NCBI GenBank assembly: GCA_018907035.1
Contig: JACCIC010000205.1
Span: 635,001 to 699,000 of the forward strand
Source: Sycobia sp. Sy_11
Taxonomy: Eukaryota > Arthropoda > Insecta > Hymenoptera > Epichrysomallidae
Direction: 5' to 3'
Length of the DNA stretch: 64,000 nt
A program made the position numbers and the translations under genes. Positions 14,081 through 25,451 of this stretch are shown in pieces (positions within the stretch are counted from its first letter, which is position 1; every line of letters starts with the position of its first letter). The notes under the pieces were generated by a model. The model saw nothing but the letters and a program-made list of their open reading frames with translations, did not search any database and was not told the DNA's origin.

Positions 14081-15706
14081 TGTTTAAACAATTCAAAATG
14101 AGCTTTTAAACAAAAAATGTCTTATTTTATGAAATGTGTTTATATTATTTTGAAGATTATGGAGATAAGGACACTTACGGTGATGTAGAATCAATGGGCT
14201 TTTTTAAATAGATTATTTATTCAATTTAAAATATTTTATACAATATTTTTAACATCTTGTTGTATTTTGCATTTATATTTTGTGTAAACAGTATATATAT
14301 ATATATTTTTTAAATAATTCTATGATAGACTTAATTGTTTGCTAATATTATAATTTGAATATTTTTCTATTTTAATACTTTATCTTTACATTTAATATTA
14401 TCGTTATGGTATGAAATATTATAATCATTTTCTTATATTAACGATCGAATCTATTATTTCAGTCGCTAGGAGGAATATTCCCCATAAAATATAGAACATA
14501 AGATTTATAAAAACATACGATACTGTAAAATTTTACAATGTAGCAATGGTAGAGAGTTATTCGTACATGATGACGTCTAATTTTTTTTATATACTTACGA
14601 TGTCAATCGTGTCACATTCAATTCTAATTTTGAACTTTATAAATTAATAATTTGAAGATGTTATTCGCATATTAATAAAGGTAATGATATAATATCATGA
14701 ATAAAACTGTATCATTTGCAATAATTGTGCAGTATTATTGTTTGTTTCATGCAACAAGCATTGTCAAATAATTTTCTTTTATGATTTTTAATTACACTTA
14801 TGTTGGCAATGCTCAATTTTTATTTATTTTTTTTATTAAAAGATATACTTTTTATTATATTTGACTTTTGATACATAAGCTATTATCAAGATTTTTACTT
14901 AAAGATATTTAAATATAGTTATTAAATAGTGCTTACTGAAAACTCTTCAATTTAGTTTATTATATAATGAAATATAGCAGATGCTCAAAACCTAACTCAA
15001 GGACTTTAATTTGCCTGAATATTTTAATTCATCAAGATTATTTTTAAAAGACTAAGCATTCCCGTATGAATCGGTTGGAGAAAGAAAGAAGATAATCTGA
15101 AATAAACAATTAAACGTCGAATGATTACACAGAATCACAATTCTCACAAAAAAAAACAACTTGCAGAACATAAATGCATCTTTCTAAATAAATGCTATAA
15201 TTGTACCTTCGACAATACTCGACTAATAATTCTGAAACAATCATAATCCCTGCACTAACCGAATCCAAACTTTTAAGTCACGATATTTCGCGAATATCAA
15301 TTTCAATTTATTCACAATCTTTAATCCTATCAAACTCCAAACCCATAAATCAGAAACTTACAATTCCGATCCCAAAACCAACGAGCCCATAAAACCAAAT
15401 TCACACATCCCAAAATTTATAATTTCAAGTTTGTTTTTGCAATTCTCGTTTTTGTTTTTCAAATGCACAGAAAAGATATTGAATGAGTTCGGTTTTTAAC
15501 ACACCCCCCTCTCCCCGGTCGCGAAGCCACTCATAGGATTAGGTTCGTAGTGATCTTTACGCAAGTTGTTTTGTCCATTGGATTTGTGGTTCTGTGCTAG
15601 TCTATTACGCGGCTACGAGCGTTCGGGCGAGTATCAATAGCAGCTGATATATTTTTTTATAAAAATCCTTCGAGCCAAAAAGTTTCCATCTCAAATCTGA
15701 CACTTT

Positions 15707-15708
<2 letters not shown>
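14081..15708. other. AT-rich intergenic stretch downstream of the neuropeptide gene
   Basis: No gene seen. The right part is downstream of the PBAN-gene stop codon and may include its 3' UTR; no poly(A) signal is decisive. Confidence 0.4.

Positions 15709-15799
<91 letters not shown>
15709..15799. repeat. compound (TA)n(GA)n microsatellite
   Basis: About 56 bases of TA followed directly by about 35 bases of GA, some 60 bases past the stop codon of the minus-strand neuropeptide gene. Confidence 0.95.
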
Positions 15800-15800
<1 letters not shown>

Positions 15801-15860
15801 CCAATATTGTCTCGATCAAAGTTATAAGCGTGCCCAACAACGAATCCTCCGCACCTCTTC

Positions 15861-18800
15861 TTAATACTTCAGCCGGAGCTTGCGCAAGAGCTTGCGCAGC
15901 TCGAACTCGAGCCTCGGCCCGAAGACGTAGCCGTTGCCGCGGCCCAACCTGGGCGGGAATCTGGCCGTGATCGGCCACGGCGAGAGCGGCAACAGGGACG
16001 AGTCGGCTGGTTGGTCCTCGTCCGGCTCCCCCTGCTCGTCCTCCCCTTGTCCGTCGTCTAGCTCGTGCTTCTGCGCGCGGCGCCGATGCTCCATCAGGTC
16101 GAGCAGTCCGCGCACGAGCTCGCGCACCGAGGCTTTGATGGCGCTGGCGGTGACTTCTTCCTCGTCGTTCTCCTCGTCGCTGCCCTCGTAGGCGCGACCC
16201 AGCCGCGGGATGAACGTCGTCTCCAGGCGCTTGTCACCGCTGATTGCGTCGTCTACCGATGAAGATGCTGGCACCGCTGTCAGATAGGAGAGTGAGAGGG
16301 GGGGACACTACGAGCTATACTTATATACATGTATCTGTTCGAATATTGTTATAGTCTTTGGCGCAAATTGAATTTTAATAATAAATATGACAATTTTTAG
16401 TAATTAATCTTGCAAAATACGAAGGAAACTTTGAAAAATATTGCATATAGGACATGGGCTGAAAAGTTTAGAAGTTCTCTTTTTCAGTTATTACCAATCT
16501 TTAAAGGACAGCTGTTCCAATTTCGTCAAATTTTATTAATCAGTTTGTGAGTTATTATGCTAATAATGACGTTCCATTTGTTATTTTGAAAACAGCGTAT
16601 CACAAAAAGTTTTGGTGTTTAATTATACATGGTTTCTTGATGGAAAAAATATTCTCCAAGTGAAAAATGATGAAAAAAGTATTATCGGAACTCCGCTCCA
16701 GCAGAAACAACAATAAAATGTTAACTTGTTGACTTATACTGCGACAAACGTGTTCGTAGAGACGCCGATTATATAGAATGTAGCAGATGTCTAAATGAGG
16801 CGATTACATCAGATAACATCAAATAAAATAATCCACAAAATGGCTTGCGAATGATCAAAAATTGAAGTTGTGTCTTAACTTAAGTTGTGTCTTAAAACTT
16901 AACCAACCGTCATTTGTGCATCGATGTGTGCAAATGAATGAAATGATCGTGAATCCGTCATTTTATTTCGCAACAAAAACAATCGTCATCCGAATGAACC
17001 ACATCTGTCGAACCTTGTTGAAAATGCCAAAGAAAGTGCATCAATCAGTTGGAATGCTTATCACCTCGGTGTTTGAAAATGCGCATAGTATAATATTCAT
17101 GAAATACCTTGCGAAGGGAAATACCATTAACAGTGAGTATATTCTTATGAGAGCGTTTGACGACTGAAACTGCAACAAAAAATTGACAGAATATGGCAAA
17201 GAAACAATTTTTTTTTTTCATAAGACGATGCACCGTGTCACAAATCAATGAAATCAATGACTAAATCGTATAATTTAGCAAGCTTATAGCTCTCCAGATT
17301 TGGCTCCCAAAGATTATTGGCTGGTCGTAGACCTCAAAAAATAAAAAAATTTTTTTGCCGGTAATAGATTTCGCTGGAATAAAGTGGTTATTGATAAAGT
17401 GAGGCTTGTTTTCAGACAAAAGATAAAAAATCCTTCTACAAATCAATTGTATTGCTCTTGATGGAGAATAGATTGATCAATAAAGTCCATAGTGAACAAA
17501 AAAAACTCGTGTTTTTTTTTGCTAGGCTCGGAACTTTTCAGCCGATGCATTAAGTTCATGCGTAAATCTTAATTAATTAGACCATTCTTTGTTTTTTATA
17601 TGGCCTTTTTCGAGATAATTGCATTTATATCTATATTATATATCATATGACGAAAGAAAAGTATATATAAGAACGTAAACCAATTGGGATATTATCCTGT
17701 TGAATCGATTATTTTTCTGTCGAAAGAATGCTACTATTCCGACAAAATGTATAAAATAAACAACAAATGTATATTCATATGATAAATATACAACTTTGGT
17801 TACAACAATTTTTATGGTTTACACGAGCGTGATTCCATTTTCGTCAATCAACACCAACAGTGTATATGTAAAAATCGAAGGATTTAACAGCCCAATAAGC
17901 GATATTCATTTTCCAAAATTCGGAAGGCCTTCCACGACGCAAGAACATATTCTAAACCGGGAAGATTTTCATACTATCTCTGATACTTTTTTCACGATAA
18001 TTAAATCTTGTGTAGATGTATATACATTTATGTAGTATCGCACACACACACTCATCTTACCGGGATGCCCGCTCCAGGACACCGACGAACCGAGAATGTC
18101 GCCGAGGGCCGCGATCCTCCTGGCGCTCGTCAGCTTGTTGCTGTTGCCGTTCTTGCTGCTGTCGTTGTTGGCGGACCTGCGCCGCCTGCCCAGTCTGGGC
18201 CCGAGCCACATGCGGTTGCCGACGCAGCAGCTGGCCGAGCGAATCATCCGGTTCGCCTCCGGGTCCATCCTCTCCAGGCGTCGGCTTGCCGACCATTCGC
18301 TCGAGGGCCTACCACTGTCTGCAAAAATTGTTTCGTACTGTATCAATAATATAATAGAACCAACGGCTATGTATGACAAGGCTTCTAAAGTGCCGATACA
18401 GTTCGCCGAGGGTCGAAATTGTATTTCGACCGAGTTGAAATCGCGATTCCAAATGCTTTATACGCATACGTAATAATACCGATTCGAGCTTTATTGACTA
18501 TGATTTCTATATATATATTCGTGTTTAACTGACTATCGGTCAAAACGTTAATAAATCATAAAGCAATTAATAGTTTCTTCTTCCAATTTTTTTTCTCTTA
18601 GTTTTAAGATATAGATGTGAAAATCGTTCTACGCGGTCACTAAATACTATATACTGACAAATTCCCTAAATATATTTTCTTACTTCTAATTGATATGCAT
18701 ATATTAAATATATATTTTATTCAAAGAATTTTTTTTCAATGAAATACCTCACTTTTTAACAAAAAAAATAAACATTTTAAGCAAAAACGGTAAACTAAAT

Positions 18801-19677
18801 CTGGATTAGATATGTTCATAAATGTCCAGTTTTATACAATTATTGACCAAAAAGACACTTTGCATGTCATCGGAATTACACTGAATTACACGATATATTA
18901 GATCAGTTACTGAAATACGTCTATGTAATTACTTCGTTTAATCTAGATCAAATCAATTACCCTTGATATGGATGGGGCCTCTAATGGCCTGTCCTTGGTA
19001 AGATTCGTAGGAAAGAAGTCTCTTTGGCCAAAATTTAGTAATTTCGTGATTGTGACTTTTGTCATTGAAAAAGGATTGAAACTACATGTAAAGAAATAAA
19101 CAAACTATATGAAGTGTGAAAAATAGAACATTTTACGTCTCGGTTTAAATTCTCGTAACTCTCTCTCTCTCTCTCTCTATTCGCTGGACTCTATTCGACA
19201 CGAAATTAGTGTAATAACCGGAAAATATCCCAAGGATAATTGTTGTAAGTTGTTAAAAAACATCTACAAGCGTTTTGACTAATACAATGCTTTATCCGCA
19301 ATTCCGCAGTTTTTCAGCAATTTTTATATACATCAAACATACACCTTGTATACGAAATATTCGCCTGCGATTCGGGCAAGTCTATACATGCAACGCATCA
19401 AAATATTTTACATCGCTTCAATCTCAAAATCAGAACTCTAGAATGAATTTTCGGACGTTGTAACGTAAAGTACCGTTAAAAACCGTAGTGGTGCAAATTG
19501 ATTATTTTCCATGAAAGGCACGAATCTGCGCGACAAATATAATAAATAAAATTCATGATAAAGTGTATATATATAAATATACAACAATAATCTCGACCTA
19601 CCGTATGCCCCGGTGGCCGCATCGATCATCGCGATCGCCGCGCACGCGACGATCGCCCAACCTTTGGCTCCGTCCAT
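15861..19677 (-). CDS. Pban: pyrokinin/PBAN (hugin-type) neuropeptide precursor, 3 exons
   Basis: Secreted prohormone giving C-terminally amidated PRL peptides that act on pyrokinin-type GPCRs. Minus-strand exons: 19677-19602 (76 nt), 18318-18061 (258 nt), 16276-15861 (416 nt), joined by GT-AG introns in matching phase 1: 249 residues plus stop. Residues 1-24 or so are a hydrophobic signal peptide (MDGAKGWAIVACAAIAM...). Exon 2 holds MWLGPRLG followed by four Arg (62-73), like the MWFGPRL peptide I recall from hymenopterans. Exon 3 holds KR-LETTFIPRL-GR (127-139), an acidic spacer, RFPPRL-GR (217-224), and YVFGPRL followed by Glu-Phe (228-236), which lacks the glycine needed for amidation. 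The basic tail reads KLLRKLRLKY. This start is chosen because the in-frame upstream start is only GTG. The lack of a PRV-amide pair makes a pure CAPA gene less likely. Intron 2 contains a mariner relic. Confidence 0.92.
16450..17550 (+). mobile_element. mariner-family DNA transposon fossil inside PBAN-gene intron 2
   Basis: Ends carry matching inverted repeats: CATGGGCTGAAAAGTTT near the left end and, on the other strand, CATCGGCTGAAAAGTTCC at the right. Both start the same distance inside a TA (16448-16449 and 17551-17552), the mariner/Tc1 target duplication. The interior gives broken mariner transposase: QSVGMLITSVFENAHSII...YLAKGNTINSEY (about 17040-17150), then in other frames DDAPCH and SSPDLAPKDYWLVVDLK (17220-17340), the second and third catalytic Asp regions. 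At 1.1 kb with several frameshifts, it is inactive. Confidence 0.85.
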
Positions 19678-19918
19678 CGTCCTGATAGTCGTACTTGTCT
19701 CTCTCTTCCTCTCTCCGCGTTGTTTATATATTATTATACAACTCGCGATCCTCGACAGAACACCACGGAGCTGCAACAGTATACAATCCGAAGCCACGAA
19801 TATCTATAGATATATATGCGTGTGGATTTTATTGCGTAAAAACCTTTGTACAGCGAGTCGTATACACGAGAATCAAGGATCGGTTCGCCTCTGCAGTGGT
19901 ACGTCAGGTGTCCCGCCA

Positions 19919-19926
19919 CTTTTATA
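19919..19926 (-). promoter_or_regulatory. TATA box of the PBAN-type gene (candidate)
   Basis: TATAAAAG on the minus strand, about 242 bases upstream of the ATG at 19677. A start site about 29 bases downstream falls at CCACTG near 19897. A CRE-like TGACGTA lies between them (about 19901-19907). No splice acceptor is needed between it and the ATG, so a single 5' UTR segment of about 220 bases is plausible. Confidence 0.45.
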
Positions 19927-19943
19927 CATCTCCGGAGGTATTT

Positions 19944-19950
19944 TCTCTCT

Positions 19951-20009
<59 letters not shown>

Positions 20010-20019
20010 CCTTTCTCTC
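19944..20019. repeat. (TC)n microsatellite upstream of PBAN-gene TATA box
   Basis: About 60 bases of almost pure TC (GA on the gene strand), starting about 20 bases upstream of the TATA box. GA tracts of this kind can bind GAGA-type factors; here that is inference. Confidence 0.9.
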
Positions 20020-20109
20020 TCCCTCGCCCTCACCGTCAGGGCGACGGGGGGTTGCTTCGACGATACCCCCGCCGGCGTCGTGAGAACAGCCGCGATTTGT
20101 AACAATTAA

Positions 20110-20183
20110 GGTGTCCGCGCGACTTTGAGTCGTCCATACGCAATGAGGATCGAGTGCCACGGGCCACGCGGCAATCGACGTTC

Positions 20184-20215
<32 letters not shown>

Positions 20216-22560
20216 AAGATCCAACAGAGTATACGCATTTATACGTCAGAGCGGGACGAAACGAATGAAAATCGAGGAAGTTAAAGGCATATTCGTTCGA
20301 ATATAATTTAATTTAAAAATTTAGTGGTATAGATTTTTGTTGTCGCTATTATTATATACGTATACAGTTAACTTTTTTTCATTACGTACGTATAATAATT
20401 GAAAATTATTATGAAGGGACTGGAAACAACGTTGCGCACTGAAATGATTTTTATTGTCGACTTATCGAGTATTGTTTCGAAATGAGAAAATAAATAGACG
20501 TAAGCCGCTATATTTAAAGCCTGCCTTTTCAATCTTTGTTCTTTGTATTTTAAATACAAATTCTCATTTCGTTTCAGATTTATCAAGAAAAAATTTGTAA
20601 TTTTTACGCGGTTTAGTTGTTTTCACAAAGAAAAAAAATTCGACTTGAAACACTTGTAAACGCTTTGCTAAATTCAGAAAAAAAAACTTCGCTATCTTTA
20701 TCTAATAAAAGATTATTACTTTTAAAATTTAACAAATCGCTTTTTATTTGTTATTGGTATTAAGGGGAGTAAATTAAAGAGGATATAGTACTACAAACTG
20801 TATATTTTTTCGGCACAGTAATTATGAAAATAGGATTGATTATATTTATATTTAGATATAATTTTAGTGAAAAAATATGTTTAGTGTACTCATATTTTTA
20901 TATGATACATATCTTATGCATACAACGTAATCTAAATCATTAAAAACACATCTGATTATTAACACGCGCGTTCTCAGTGCTTTTTCACATATTTAATTGG
21001 GCATGAGCACACAGAAAAGAAAACCATCGCATATGAGAAAAGTGACGGCGCACAGAGGGAATTCATTAATTGTTTATAGACACAAATTACATATTAAACA
21101 TATCTATATATCACTATAAATTAGATACCAAAACGTCAAAATTGAAATGTTAATAAATACAATACGAAGTTTGTGGACAACATATTACTTAAAGTATTTT
21201 GTACAATAGATCAGATTCTTTCTTTCTGTCACATTGACACCCGAATTGATATATACGTATATATACATATACACAATAAAACATAAAATGAGATAATATT
21301 GCACGTCTTATGAAAACAGTGGACGAACCAAACATGCTAAATCCGCCTGCGAACGCCGTAACTCCTCCCCTCCCCGCCTGCTTTAAATTGAATTCGGTCA
21401 ATTAACAAGGCTGCTTGGGGAATCCGACTACCATAAATAATAGAGGTACGATCAACGGTGTAAAGGGTCGTTAATCTGACGGAAAAAAGTGTACCGAGAA
21501 GCGATGCTGCGAGGTATGTGTCTGTGTGTGTGTGTGTGTTTTATATGATCGGTGCGAATTTGGTGTAATGGGGGGAGGGGATGGAGATAAGCTCAAAGAA
21601 TATGTTATATGGAAAAATTTTCATATAATATATAAAGTCCTTTATTTGTTAGTTAAGCTTATTTGCGTAGTATATGCATGTAATCGACTATGAGTTCGTA
21701 CAATAATATTATATACATAGTGACAGGAATAAGTCTACATCCATCGCTGCATACAGACTGCACTGACAATACAATACACTTAATACGCACGATACATTCC
21801 ATCTAAGCCAAAATTTTAGCTGAATTTGGAAAACGGGATACACTCTGCGTTATTGAAAAATGAAATAATATAGTACGTAATTGCGGAAACATGATACATA
21901 ATATGTATAGACAAAAGATTGTGTAATATTATGCAAATGTATGATATATAAGTGAACAGATTTGTCCGTTACACGGATATAAGACTAAAAACGAAATTAA
22001 TGCATTGAGCAATGTACTACAATCTGTATATAAATTAGCATAGATTTCCATGGGGAGTTCTCATTAGTCATTAAAAATTATTTTAAATTATTTTTTAATA
22101 AATATCATCAATATATTATGAATTAACAAAAAAGTTTTTTTTTCATCAAAAAACAGTTAAGTAAAATTTTTTTATATATATATTTAAAAACCTTTATTTA
22201 AAAGCGTAATCAGAATATAAAGAATTCCCTCTATTAAGAACATGTCTACACTTATGTAGAAGGTAAATAATTTTTTATTCCTCGTGTTCATAGACTAACT
22301 ATATTTATTTGAAATCTGTATTACCTGAATATTGCATAAACTTTCGAAAGGCGACGATAGCTTTTCGCGTAAAAATATCTGCGACTAAGCGAGATATACA
22401 TGGGTCATGTTCCAGAGATTGTTAAAGAAAATTTAGTAGAATGGCCGTGACTATTAAAATAATGGCTCAAGCTATCCTGATCAAATTTTTATCAATTATT
22501 TGCGATATAAACGTTATACATATACTACTGTGTACAAATATGAGTAAGACTTTTTCAATT
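20110..22560. other. intergenic, AT-rich
   Basis: No gene recognised. Holds short TA runs (20190-20215), a (GT)n run near 21520-21540, and a G-rich segment near 21570. The ORFs of 60-70 codons have no coding character. Confidence 0.5.
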
Positions 22561-22680
22561 CAAACTTCCTGGTTTTATCGATTCGGTTAAATGCTTTTAT
22601 TTTTAAGTTGGTAGTAAGTACTGTCAGAGTTATTTGTGCCAAATTTCACGCAATTATCTTCATTGGTCATATAGTTACGC

Positions 22681-23055
22681 TTGTGTTTTGTGAACAAAGA
22701 AAAGTTGTCTCTTCGGTTTCTATATTGTCTCAAATTATTCAACAGAGAAGTAGCATTAAATTTTGTGCGTGAAATGAAAGATCGGCCGCCGAAATATTCA
22801 GAATGTTGCAGAAGGCCTTTCAAAGAGAAGTCAATATCAACAGCAAATGTTTTTGACTGGCATAAATTGTTCAAAGAAGGTCGAGGTTACGTTGAAGACA
22901 AACCACATCAAAGACAACCAAGAACATCTACTGAAGGGCTACGTGTCGAGAAAATCAAAGAATTGGTTCTGCAAAATCGTCGGTTAACTACTAGAGCGCT
23001 TGCTGATATTGTTGGAATTCCCATTCTTCCTTTTAACCTACATATTAAAATATAG
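22681..23055 (+). pseudogene. mariner transposase N-terminal fragment
   Basis: Frame starting at 22681 gives the paired helix-turn-helix part of a mariner/SETMAR-like transposase: KYSECCRRPF, FDWHKLFKEGRGYVEDKPH, VEKIKELVLQNRRLTTRALA (the usual conserved blocks). It runs open until TAG, but the mariner likeness stops at DIVGIP near 23030. The catalytic DD(34)D part is absent, so this is a 3'-truncated relic. The upstream TIR was not identified. It belongs to a different mariner lineage from the elements at 16.5 and 23.8 kb, judging by its sequence. Confidence 0.8.
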
Positions 23056-23307
23056 AGATTAGAAAGATAAAGATAAATATATAATATTGGTCCTATATTT
23101 TTTATTAATGCCCGTATAGTAACTATTATCAAGCCCACTAAAAATTGTCAAATGCCCGCACAATATAAGTTTTATGCGATTGACCTTGAATTTTGTTATT
23201 CTGTGCCGTAGCTAATATCGCTTTAACTTGTGGAAAAATTTACCTCACTCACGAGAACCATCGATGTTTCTTTTATTGTGATTCTTATTGAATATTATAT
23301 AATATAA

Positions 23308-23365
23308 CGATAGAATATGCCTTGGGACGCTATAGAATTTCGTGTTCGGGATGATACAATGCGAA
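23308..23365 (+). repeat. 58-base direct repeat, copy 1
   Basis: Begins CGATAGAATATGCCTTGGGA and recurs at 23768-23824 with a single-base indel (cgggatg versus cggatg) and no other difference seen. It lies between the mariner fragment and the full mariner. Confidence 0.95.
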
Positions 23366-23767
23366 TTTGTGCTTCATGGTTATAAATTGCACTTATGTCG
23401 ACTGTTGCAAATCAAATTAATAAATATAATTTAATTTATTTAACTTATAATGCTGTTTATTTAATTTACAGTGCTCATACAGTTATATATTTAAGGGCGA
23501 GCGACCTCGTTCGTTCCACAAACTGAGATAGTTATCATCAATCAAATTACAAAAAAAATTCAGAATTTCTTGAAAATTTATGAAAGAAAACATAACTAAA
23601 ATATAGTAAAAAAACTCTGTAAAATTTTAGATTCAAAAAGGTGGTATTTCCCAGATAATTTTCTACAATATGTATATATATATATATTCTACGGGAAAAT
23701 TCTACTTTCAAAATATCCAAGTGTCTCTGAAGTCGTGACAACTTCTATGGAGAGTTTCATGTTCGGA

Positions 23768-23824
23768 CGATAGAATATGCCTTGGGACGCTATAGAATTT
23801 CGTGTTCGGATGATACAATGCGAA
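23768..23824 (+). repeat. 57-base direct repeat, copy 2
   Basis: Second copy of the repeat at 23308. It ends 25 bases before the left TIR of the mariner at 23849. Confidence 0.95.
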
Positions 23825-23848
23825 ACATTTCGTAGATATATATATATA

Positions 23849-25112
23849 TTAGGAATTGAACTTAGTTATCGACTTTTTGTTTAGATGGTGATATAAGTAA
23901 TACAAAGTCAGATGTGTCGGATCTCGTACTTATTTTTAAATTTTGGCATTTACCAAGAAAATTCAGTCAATAGGCGCAAGCATTTGTATAAACATTCGAA
24001 TTTTTTGATCAGTGAAAAATGAATCGTGATAAATAGTTTTTTCAACAGGTCTTTTTGCACTATTTTTATTTGAAAAAAATGTAGTAGAAACTTATCGATT
24101 GCTTCAAGAATGTTATGGCAAACAAACTCTATGGCTTACAACATATAAAGAGTGGTTTCAGCAGTTTAGAAGTGGAGATACTGATATTAATGACAAAGAA
24201 TGTTCTGGACGACCGAGCAAGTTTGAAGATAGTGAATTGCAAGCATTATTGAACGAAAACTCAGCTCAAACGCAGAAAGAATTCACTAATAATTTAGGAG
24301 TCAGTGACAGGGCAGTTGAAAAAGGTTTACATATGATGGGAAAAATTGATAATGAAAGAAAATGGATGCTACACGATTTGACCGAAAGTGCCATTATGAA
24401 TCGATAAAATATCGTACTGTCTTTGATTGCCAGACAAAAAAGAAGAGTTTTCTGTGGCATATTGAGACTGGTGATGAAAAGTGGATCTAGCATGATAATC
24501 CTAAGCGGAAAAAGTCATGGGTGGACTCAGGCCAACCCAGGCCACCAAAGCGGAACATCTACGATCAAAAGGTATTGCTTTGCATTTGGTGGAACCAACA
24601 GGGTGTGTTGTACTAGGAGCTGCTAAAACCGAATGAAATTAGCACTGCCGAGGTATACAAATGCCAACCGAATGATTTGCAACAGAAATGGATCGAATAT
24701 ATATCAGCAATCGCGAGCAATAGGCGCAAAGTCATTCTCTTGCATGACAACGCTCGATCACATGTTGCGAAAGCCGTCAAAAACACCCTGTTGTAGCTTG
24801 AATGAGAAATGTTGCCGCACCCAGCATACTCACCAGATACAGCACCTTCTGATTACCACCTATTCAGAAGATGCAGCACAACCTCGTTGATATGCACTTC
24901 CGACATGTTCAAGAAGTGCGAGAATTTGTGGATGATTGGATCGCCTCAAAACCACGATCGTTCTTTCGCCACGATATCTTCATATTGCCAGAAAGATGGT
25001 AAAGTAGTAAACAACGACGGAAAATATTTTGATTAAGCTAACGTGTATCTATTTTCCACCATGAATGTCTTTTTTTCGTTAAAAAGGATCGGAAACTAAA
25101 TTCGCGTCCTAA
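23849..25112 (+). mobile_element. full-length mariner transposon, inactivated
   Basis: About 1.26 kb, the usual mariner length. Left TIR begins TTAGGAATTGAACTTAGTT; the right TIR on the other strand begins TTAGGACGCGAATTTAGTT. Both are flanked by TA (23847-23848 and 25113-25114). The interior encodes a recognisable mariner transposase broken by stops and frameshifts. Confidence 0.9.
24060..25036 (+). pseudogene. mariner transposase pseudogene
   Basis: The N-terminal half is open: HTH blocks KEWFQQFRSGDTDINDKE and GRPSKFEDSELQALL, then NNLGVSDRAVEKGLHMMGKI, to about 24405. A frameshift follows. The catalytic half is then visible in pieces: ETGDEKWI (first Asp), NPKRKKSWVDSGQP, LLCIWWNQQGVLY followed by a stop, VILLHDNARSHVAKAVKNTL (second Asp), and LPHPAYSPDTAPSDYHLFRR (third Asp, 34 residues on in the ancestral frame). 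It ends FFRHDIFILPERW. At least four breaks mean no function. Confidence 0.9.
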
Positions 25113-25451
25113 TACAATAGTTTCGGATTTGTCATTTCTTCTATTCAAACTGAAAAAAACATGGCCCCTAGGTCACTTCGAATATAACGTAACATGTGAA
25201 AACAAAAAGATAATTTGTCTTGACAAATGAATTTAGTATGATATGACATACTAACCATCTTATAAGAGAAGATGGGGGAGACAGAGAGAGGGAGAGACAT
25301 TATCCCAGACAAGAAAAAATAAAATGTACAACAATATATCGACAAGGTGTGGGTAGTGTCAGATTCACCTGAAGAACAAAAAGGATAACACCGACTAAAG
25401 TCACATCTTCTTTAGAATACTAATCCCAAAGTTGAATATGACCATTCGTTT

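Noticed and set aside
18008..18473. Three plus-strand ORFs of 112-125 codons
   Set aside because: They are antisense to PBAN-gene exon 2, whose splice sites and peptide motifs are decisive.
19678..19797. Upstream in-frame start for the PBAN precursor (40 more residues)
   Set aside because: The codon is GTG, and the added segment would bury the signal peptide; the first ATG is at 19677.
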